Origin: an uncultured bacterium | GTDB taxonomy: Bacteria > Patescibacteriota > Patescibacteriia > Patescibacteriales > UBA12465 | Direction: 5' to 3' | Assembly (NCBI GenBank): GCA_903904095.1 | Contig: CAIVBF010000007.1 | Span: forward strand, 1 to 6,540 | Length of the DNA stretch: 6,540 nucleotides | In this document: one piece after another, positions 1 through 3,722 of the stretch | Position numbering within the stretch: position 1 is the stretch's first letter | Layout of the letters: every line of letters starts with the position of its first letter | The notes under the pieces: model-generated | Database searches by the model: none | What the model was told of the DNA's origin: nothing | The model's input: the letters and a program-made list of their open reading frames with translations, nothing else | Program-made: the position numbers and the translations under genes

Positions 1-213
1 ATAATTAGCGTACTCTTTTAAAAAGTTTTTTCGGTATAAGCCATTGGGCAGATTATTGAAATTTTCTTCTTCTAGAGCTCTTAAATATTTAACGCTTATA
101 TTAATTCTCCTAGAAATATCTTCTAGCTTCATGTTCTTGAAAAGTCTTGCTTGGCGTAGTTTTTCGCCAAAACCGTCGTTAGCCGCTAGTCTTTTCGGAG
201 TGAAAATCCCCAT
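1..213 (-). CDS. RodZ-like helix-turn-helix (HTH_25) protein, N-terminal part, cut by window edge
   Basis: The frame is open from an ATG at 213-211 to the window edge, giving 71 residues. Residues 14-71 match the N-terminal HTH_25 domain of RodZ-type proteins: GEKLRQAR (16-23) opens the first helix, LEDISRRINIS (30-40) is the helix-turn-helix, and YLRALEEENFNNLP (43-56) followed by GLYRKNFLKEYA (58-69) is the characteristic end of the domain. In RodZ this domain sits in the cytoplasm, contacts MreB, and is followed by a membrane helix and a periplasmic part; those lie outside the window, so the full architecture is unknown. The ATG at residue 28 would cut the first helix away, so the first ATG is chosen. 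It begins one base after the stop of the pilin-like gene, which suggests translational coupling, and no Shine-Dalgarno sequence precedes it. It could instead be a membrane-anchored HTH regulator without a shape role. Confidence 0.85.
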   Translation of the reverse strand, partial: MGIFTPKRLAANDGFGEKLRQARLFKNMKLEDISRRINISVKYLRALEEENFNNLPNGLYRKNFLKEYANY

Positions 214-214
214 T

Positions 215-649
215 TTAAGTATTTGTTTTTATTTTCGTAATATCTATCTGCTGTCCGTTCCATTCTATACCCATTGATTTGAGGACGAATTTAATGATTA
301 AAAAACTACCGAAAACGATTAGTAGTCCGACTACCGCGGCAATTATTATTTTTTTTGCTTCGCCGATTTTATCAGCGCTTCCGGCCGAAATTAAAAATAT
401 AAATCCGCCGTAAATAAACATGAGAAGAGTTAATGATCCGACGATACCGAGGATCCAGCTAGAAACTTTTATGCCTAAAACAATAACGTCATTTAGTTGA
501 TAATCGCCGCAATTACCTTCATAACCAGGAGGACAGGATGATTTAGCGGTTTCTGGCGGGATTATTCCTTGTCCATAGACTAGAGCTGGAGAGCATGACC
601 ACAAACCGATAATCAGGAAAAAAGAAACTAAAATTATTTTTTTAAACAT
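215..649 (-). CDS. Small exported two-helix membrane protein, T4SS-pilin (VirB2/TrbC-like) family
   Basis: This 144-residue protein begins MFKK with a hydrophobic signal segment (residues 5-18). A short exported region with a probable disulphide pair (C39, C47) follows. Next come a long hydrophobic helix (about 58-89, containing SSWILGIVGSLTLLMFIYGG), a short polar loop SADKIGEAKK (91-100), and a second helix (101-122) before a polar tail. Signal peptide plus two closely spaced helices is the plan of VirB2/TrbC-type pilins. Proteins of this form are very common in Patescibacteria and are usually named pilin there, but the function is not established and nothing else of a type IV secretion system is visible. 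LWSC (16-19) also resembles a lipobox, so lipid attachment at C19 is an alternative to cleavage near residue 26. The ATG at 649 is preferred; an in-frame TTG at 658 would add only three residues. It lies 12 nt after the solute-binding gene and is probably co-transcribed with it. Confidence 0.8.
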   Translation of the reverse strand: MFKKIILVSFFLIIGLWSCSPALVYGQGIIPPETAKSSCPPGYEGNCGDYQLNDVIVLGIKVSSWILGIVGSLTLLMFIYGGFIFLISAGSADKIGEAKKIIIAAVVGLLIVFGSFLIIKFVLKSMGIEWNGQQIDITKIKTNT

Positions 650-661
650 ATAGAGCAATTA

Positions 662-2041
662 CTAATTAATAGTTTGTTGAACGCGGGAAGCGGCAGTATT
701 GAGAATATTCTGTAGTTTTTCGTTTGTATTTTTCATAACCGAGTCAATCATTTCCTTTATTGCTTCTTCGGCGGCTATCGCGTTTTTGCCCTTATACCAG
801 CTTTTAGCTGTTAGAACTTGATCGGCGAAGACTCCGATATTATTATCTTCTTTTTGTTTTTCAACTAATGAGCGTAAAGCGGTCGGTCTTTTAGTTTTTT
901 CTAGATAGCTCTTAACCTGGTCTTCTTTGGTAATAAATTGTATGAAATCCCAGGCTTCATTTGCGTGAGTGCTTTTTTTAGAAACAACCTCAACCCAATA
1001 GTTAGCAAAATTAATATTTGTCGGGGGATTGCCTTCAATTTGCGGTAATTTAGCAACTGAAAAATTAAGTTTTGGTGCACGCGCTTTAATGGTCGGTAAA
1101 TCAAATGAATAACCGAACATAATCGCTAGGTTGCCGCTAATAAACATCTCTAGAGAGTTTGGCATCTCTTCGTTCCAGGAATAAGACTCTTTGCCTTGAT
1201 TAGAGAAGTCGGTATAGAACCTTAGAGCTTCTAGGCCGGGATTATAATTTGTATCTTTAGCAAAACTAGGAACTTTATGAAATAATATTTGCTTCCATTC
1301 ATCTTCCATAACTGATCCATTTTGAAGCATTAAAACGGAAATTATGTCGCTATATCTATTAATATTAGAAGCTCCGCCTAAAGCGGCTCCGGATTGGATT
1401 AGGCCCTTTTTCGGATCTTGTTTAGTTAATTTTTTAACGTCTTGTAAAAATTCTTTGTTCCAATATTGCGGCGCCTGGCTAATCCCAGCGTTATTAAACA
1501 GATCTTTATTGTAGAACATAGCTAAGGTATCAACGGATAAAGGAAGTCCGTATATTTTTCCGTCGCTTAAAACAACATCATAGCTAACCGCATCAACGAA
1601 ATTATCGCTTAATTCTTTAAGTGATAAACTTTTAGTTGTCTTCAGAACATTAACAACTTCTTTCTTGATAGATCCTTGGACAGTTGGGTAAACCATGGTT
1701 GTACTTTCCGGCATCGGGGTCATTTTTGATTGATATTTTTCCATCCAAGTATTTTGAATTGAAAAAATATCCGGGCCCCTATCTTCAGCCATCGCGTTTA
1801 GAAGTTCAGCCTCATATTCGCTGTATCTGAATTTTTTATAATCAATTTTAATGAAAGGATGCAGCGCTTCATACTTTGTTATTATTTCATCAAAGGCGTC
1901 GCTATCGTCAAAAACTCGCCAATAAGTTAAAGTTATCGGCTTCACCGCTTCCTGGGCTTGTTTAGTTGTAATTTTACATCCGAAACCAGAACCTAATATA
2001 AAAATTCCCAGTAACATTAAAACAGTTAATTTTTTTGCCAT
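662..2041 (-). CDS. Family-1 extracellular solute-binding lipoprotein (probable sugar-binding component)
   Basis: This is a 459-residue protein of normal length for the MalE/UgpB-like binding proteins of ABC transporters. A basic N-terminus (MAKK) and hydrophobic stretch lead to C22 within GSGFGC. This is a probable lipoprotein signal, although Gly at -3 departs from the usual Leu/Val/Ile. A low-complexity linker then precedes ITLTYWRVFDD (about 36-46), the first strand of lobe 1. Family hallmarks are GLPLSVDTLAMFYNKDLF (165-182), SLEMFISGNLAIMFGYSFD (296-314) and the lobe-2 segment with NYWVEVVSKKS and AWDFIQFIT (347-371). The protein would be anchored outside the membrane and bind a solute, most likely an oligosaccharide; the ligand cannot be read from sequence. 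No permease or ATPase gene adjoins it in the window. It is the first gene after a strong promoter and is followed by the pilin-like and RodZ-like genes. The ATG at 2041 is preceded by an A/T-only leader with no Shine-Dalgarno sequence. Confidence 0.93.
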   Translation of the reverse strand: MAKKLTVLMLLGIFILGSGFGCKITTKQAQEAVKPITLTYWRVFDDSDAFDEIITKYEALHPFIKIDYKKFRYSEYEAELLNAMAEDRGPDIFSIQNTWMEKYQSKMTPMPESTTMVYPTVQGSIKKEVVNVLKTTKSLSLKELSDNFVDAVSYDVVLSDGKIYGLPLSVDTLAMFYNKDLFNNAGISQAPQYWNKEFLQDVKKLTKQDPKKGLIQSGAALGGASNINRYSDIISVLMLQNGSVMEDEWKQILFHKVPSFAKDTNYNPGLEALRFYTDFSNQGKESYSWNEEMPNSLEMFISGNLAIMFGYSFDLPTIKARAPKLNFSVAKLPQIEGNPPTNINFANYWVEVVSKKSTHANEAWDFIQFITKEDQVKSYLEKTKRPTALRSLVEKQKEDNNIGVFADQVLTAKSWYKGKNAIAAEEAIKEMIDSVMKNTNEKLQNILNTAASRVQQTIN

Positions 2042-2066
2042 ATTTTTTATTTTTATTTCTGTTTTT

Positions 2067-2095
2067 ATTATAGCAAAAAAGCTAACTTATTCCAA
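2067..2095 (-). promoter_or_regulatory. Sigma70-type promoter for the solute-binding protein operon
   Basis: On the minus strand, TTGGAA (2095-2090) and TATAAT (2072-2067) are separated by exactly 17 nt. The -10 is a perfect consensus and the -35 matches TTGACA at 4 of 6 positions. Transcription would begin near 2060, leaving a leader of about 18 nt made almost only of A and T, with no ribosome-binding site. The promoter fills most of the 64-nt gap between the comM stop and the lipoprotein start. No convincing terminator for comM is seen in that gap, so comM read-through may add to expression. Confidence 0.75.
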
Positions 2096-2105
2096 TTTTT
2101 AAAGC

Positions 2106-3626
2106 TTACTCAAGATGTGTTCGGTATTGCAAAGCTTCCGACAAATGTTCTATTTTAATTTGAGGGGAATTTTCTAAATCGGCGATTGTTCTGGCTACTT
2201 TTAAAACCCTGAAATAGGAGCGAGCCGATAAATTTAATTTATGAGCCGCCTGGCTAAGAAGTTTCTGGCTTGCTAGATCAAGCCGACAGTATTTTCTTAT
2301 TTTTAGCGAAGGTATTTCCGCATTATTTTTATACTCATTATTGGGCCAGCGTTTTAAAACTTTATTTCTGGCGCTTAGAACGCGCCTTCTAATATCTTCT
2401 GATTTTTCATTCTGTTTTGTATTGTCATTATTAAGCTCTTCTAAACTTAGACGCGGCATTTCTACCTGCATATCAATCCGATCAAGAAGAGGCCCTGATA
2501 AACGACGCCTATAATTTATAATTTCTTGCTGCTTACATGAGCATTTTTTATTTTTATCGCCGAAAAATCCGCAAGGACAGGGATTCATGGCGGCGATTAA
2601 GATAAATTTTGCCGGAAATCTAACTGAATTAGCGGCTCTATTTATATTAATACAACCTTCTTCAATCGGTTGGCGTAGATTTTCTAGAACATAACGGGAA
2701 AATTCTGGGAACTCATCTAAAAATAAAACACCGCGGTGAGCTAAAGAAATTTCTCCCGGCTTAGGCAGTGATCCTCCACCAACTAAGGATACTCCGGAAG
2801 CGCTATGATGCGGCGCGCGGAAAGGACGCGATGAGATAAGAGTTTGGCGATCTTTTATTTCTCCGGCAATACTATAAATTTTAGTAACTTCTAAAATTTC
2901 TTCATAAGATAGAGGCGGCAAGATTTCCGGTAAGCATTTGGCTAGCATTGTTTTACCGCTTCCCGGCGGTCCGTATAAAAGTAAATTATGAGAACCGGCG
3001 GCGGCTATTTCCAGAGCTCTTTTTGCTCTTGTCTGTCCGTTGATAAAGGCGATATTGTTAGTATTTATATTTTCAATAATGTTTATTGGTCCTATCGCCG
3101 TTTCGGAAATTAATTTTTTATTTTGTAAATGATAAATAATTTCTCTTAAATTTTTTACCGGATATATTTTTAAATTCGGCACCAGCTTAGCTTCGGCGGC
3201 GTTATCAGATGGTACGAATAAATTATTAATATTCAATTCCTTGGCTTTTAAGGCGATTGATAAAACTCCATTAATCGCTCGGACGTCTCCGCTTAAAGAA
3301 AGTTCTCCGACAACTAAGCAATCGTTTAAATTTATTTCTAATTTATTATTTATTGCTAAAATACTGACGGCAATCGGCAAGTCGTAAATTGGTCCATGTT
3401 TTTTTAAATTAGCCGGCGCTAAATTAACGGTTATTTTTCGCCTTGGATAGGGCAGTCCGCAATTGCGTAAAGCGCTTTTAACTCTTTCTTTTGCTTCTGA
3501 AACTGTTGTATCTGGTAATCCGACGATAGTTATTTTACCGAAATCTCCACCACCAGAATCAGCCTCTACTTCAACAATCTCGGTTTCTAATCCGACTAAA
3601 GCGGCGGCTAATATTTTTGTGGCCAT
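2106..3626 (-). CDS. comM: ComM/YifB family Mg-chelatase-like AAA+ ATPase
   Basis: This 506-residue protein is full length for the family. The N-terminal ChlI (Lon-protease-fold) domain spans about 1-165 and carries the signatures VGLPDTTVSEAKERVKSA (35-52), KITVNLAPANLKKHGP (64-79) and YDLPIA (81-86). The AAA+ Mg-chelatase domain has Walker A GPPGSGKT (219-226), the family motif FRAPHHSAS (269-277), Walker B VLFLDEF (300-306), a sensor-1 Asn in AAMNPCPCG (345-353) and SGPLLDRID (377-385). C350, C352, C362 and C364 form the usual four-cysteine group. The C-terminal domain ends with LSARSYFRVLKVARTIADLE (466-485), the sensor-2 region. In Vibrio cholerae ComM is a hexameric helicase that drives branch migration when transforming DNA is integrated. 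A role in DNA uptake and recombination here is inferred from family. The start MATKILAAALVGL matches the family N-terminus. The gene lies downstream of the smc terminator. Confidence 0.96.
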   Translation of the reverse strand: MATKILAAALVGLETEIVEVEADSGGGDFGKITIVGLPDTTVSEAKERVKSALRNCGLPYPRRKITVNLAPANLKKHGPIYDLPIAVSILAINNKLEINLNDCLVVGELSLSGDVRAINGVLSIALKAKELNINNLFVPSDNAAEAKLVPNLKIYPVKNLREIIYHLQNKKLISETAIGPINIIENINTNNIAFINGQTRAKRALEIAAAGSHNLLLYGPPGSGKTMLAKCLPEILPPLSYEEILEVTKIYSIAGEIKDRQTLISSRPFRAPHHSASGVSLVGGGSLPKPGEISLAHRGVLFLDEFPEFSRYVLENLRQPIEEGCININRAANSVRFPAKFILIAAMNPCPCGFFGDKNKKCSCKQQEIINYRRRLSGPLLDRIDMQVEMPRLSLEELNNDNTKQNEKSEDIRRRVLSARNKVLKRWPNNEYKNNAEIPSLKIRKYCRLDLASQKLLSQAAHKLNLSARSYFRVLKVARTIADLENSPQIKIEHLSEALQYRTHLE

Positions 3627-3646
3627 ATAAAATAATCTAAAAAATA

Positions 3647-3672
3647 AAAATCGTTCCGGTCGGAACGATTTT
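3647..3672 (-). terminator. Intrinsic terminator of smc
   Basis: A perfect 12-bp inverted repeat (arms 3647-3658 and 3661-3672, AAAATCGTTCCG and its complement) can form an 11-bp hairpin with a four-base loop. On the minus strand it is followed by a T-rich run (TTTTTATTTTTT, 3650-3639). It lies about 50 nt after the smc stop codon and about 20 nt before the comM ATG, so its natural role is to end smc transcripts. On the plus strand it is followed only by the weaker TTTTATTATAC. Confidence 0.85.
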
Positions 3673-3678
3673 ATTATA
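3673..3678 (-). promoter_or_regulatory. Candidate -10 box for comM, abutting the smc terminator
   Basis: The minus strand reads TATAAT here, a perfect -10 hexamer, in the only gap upstream of comM. No good -35 is seen: the hexamer at 17-nt spacing is AATAAT. Transcription would start near 3666, inside the terminator hairpin, so the comM transcript would carry only a shortened version of it. This is a candidate rather than a firm call, because TATAAT arises easily in AT-rich gaps; its position and the need for a comM promoter after a terminator are the support. Confidence 0.4.
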
Positions 3679-3722
3679 CTAAATGAGGGATGAAGATTAT
3701 TTAAATTTTTTCTAAAGTTTTT

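Noticed and set aside
44..277. Plus-strand open frame of 77 codons with a hydrophobic stretch
   Set aside because: It lies antisense to the RodZ-like HTH domain, whose minus-strand frame matches a known family; the hydrophobic look comes from reading the complement of charged codons.
650..658. TTG start at 658 for the pilin-like gene
   Set aside because: It adds only three residues before an ATG that begins a normal signal peptide (MFKK), and no ribosome-binding site favours it.
901..1104. Minus-strand open frame of 67 codons
   Set aside because: It is out of frame within the solute-binding protein gene, which is clearly coding there.
2073..2086. Possible comM terminator (TAGC, six T, GCTA on the minus strand)
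   Set aside because: The stem has only four base pairs, no U-run follows it, and it lies inside the spacer of the downstream promoter.
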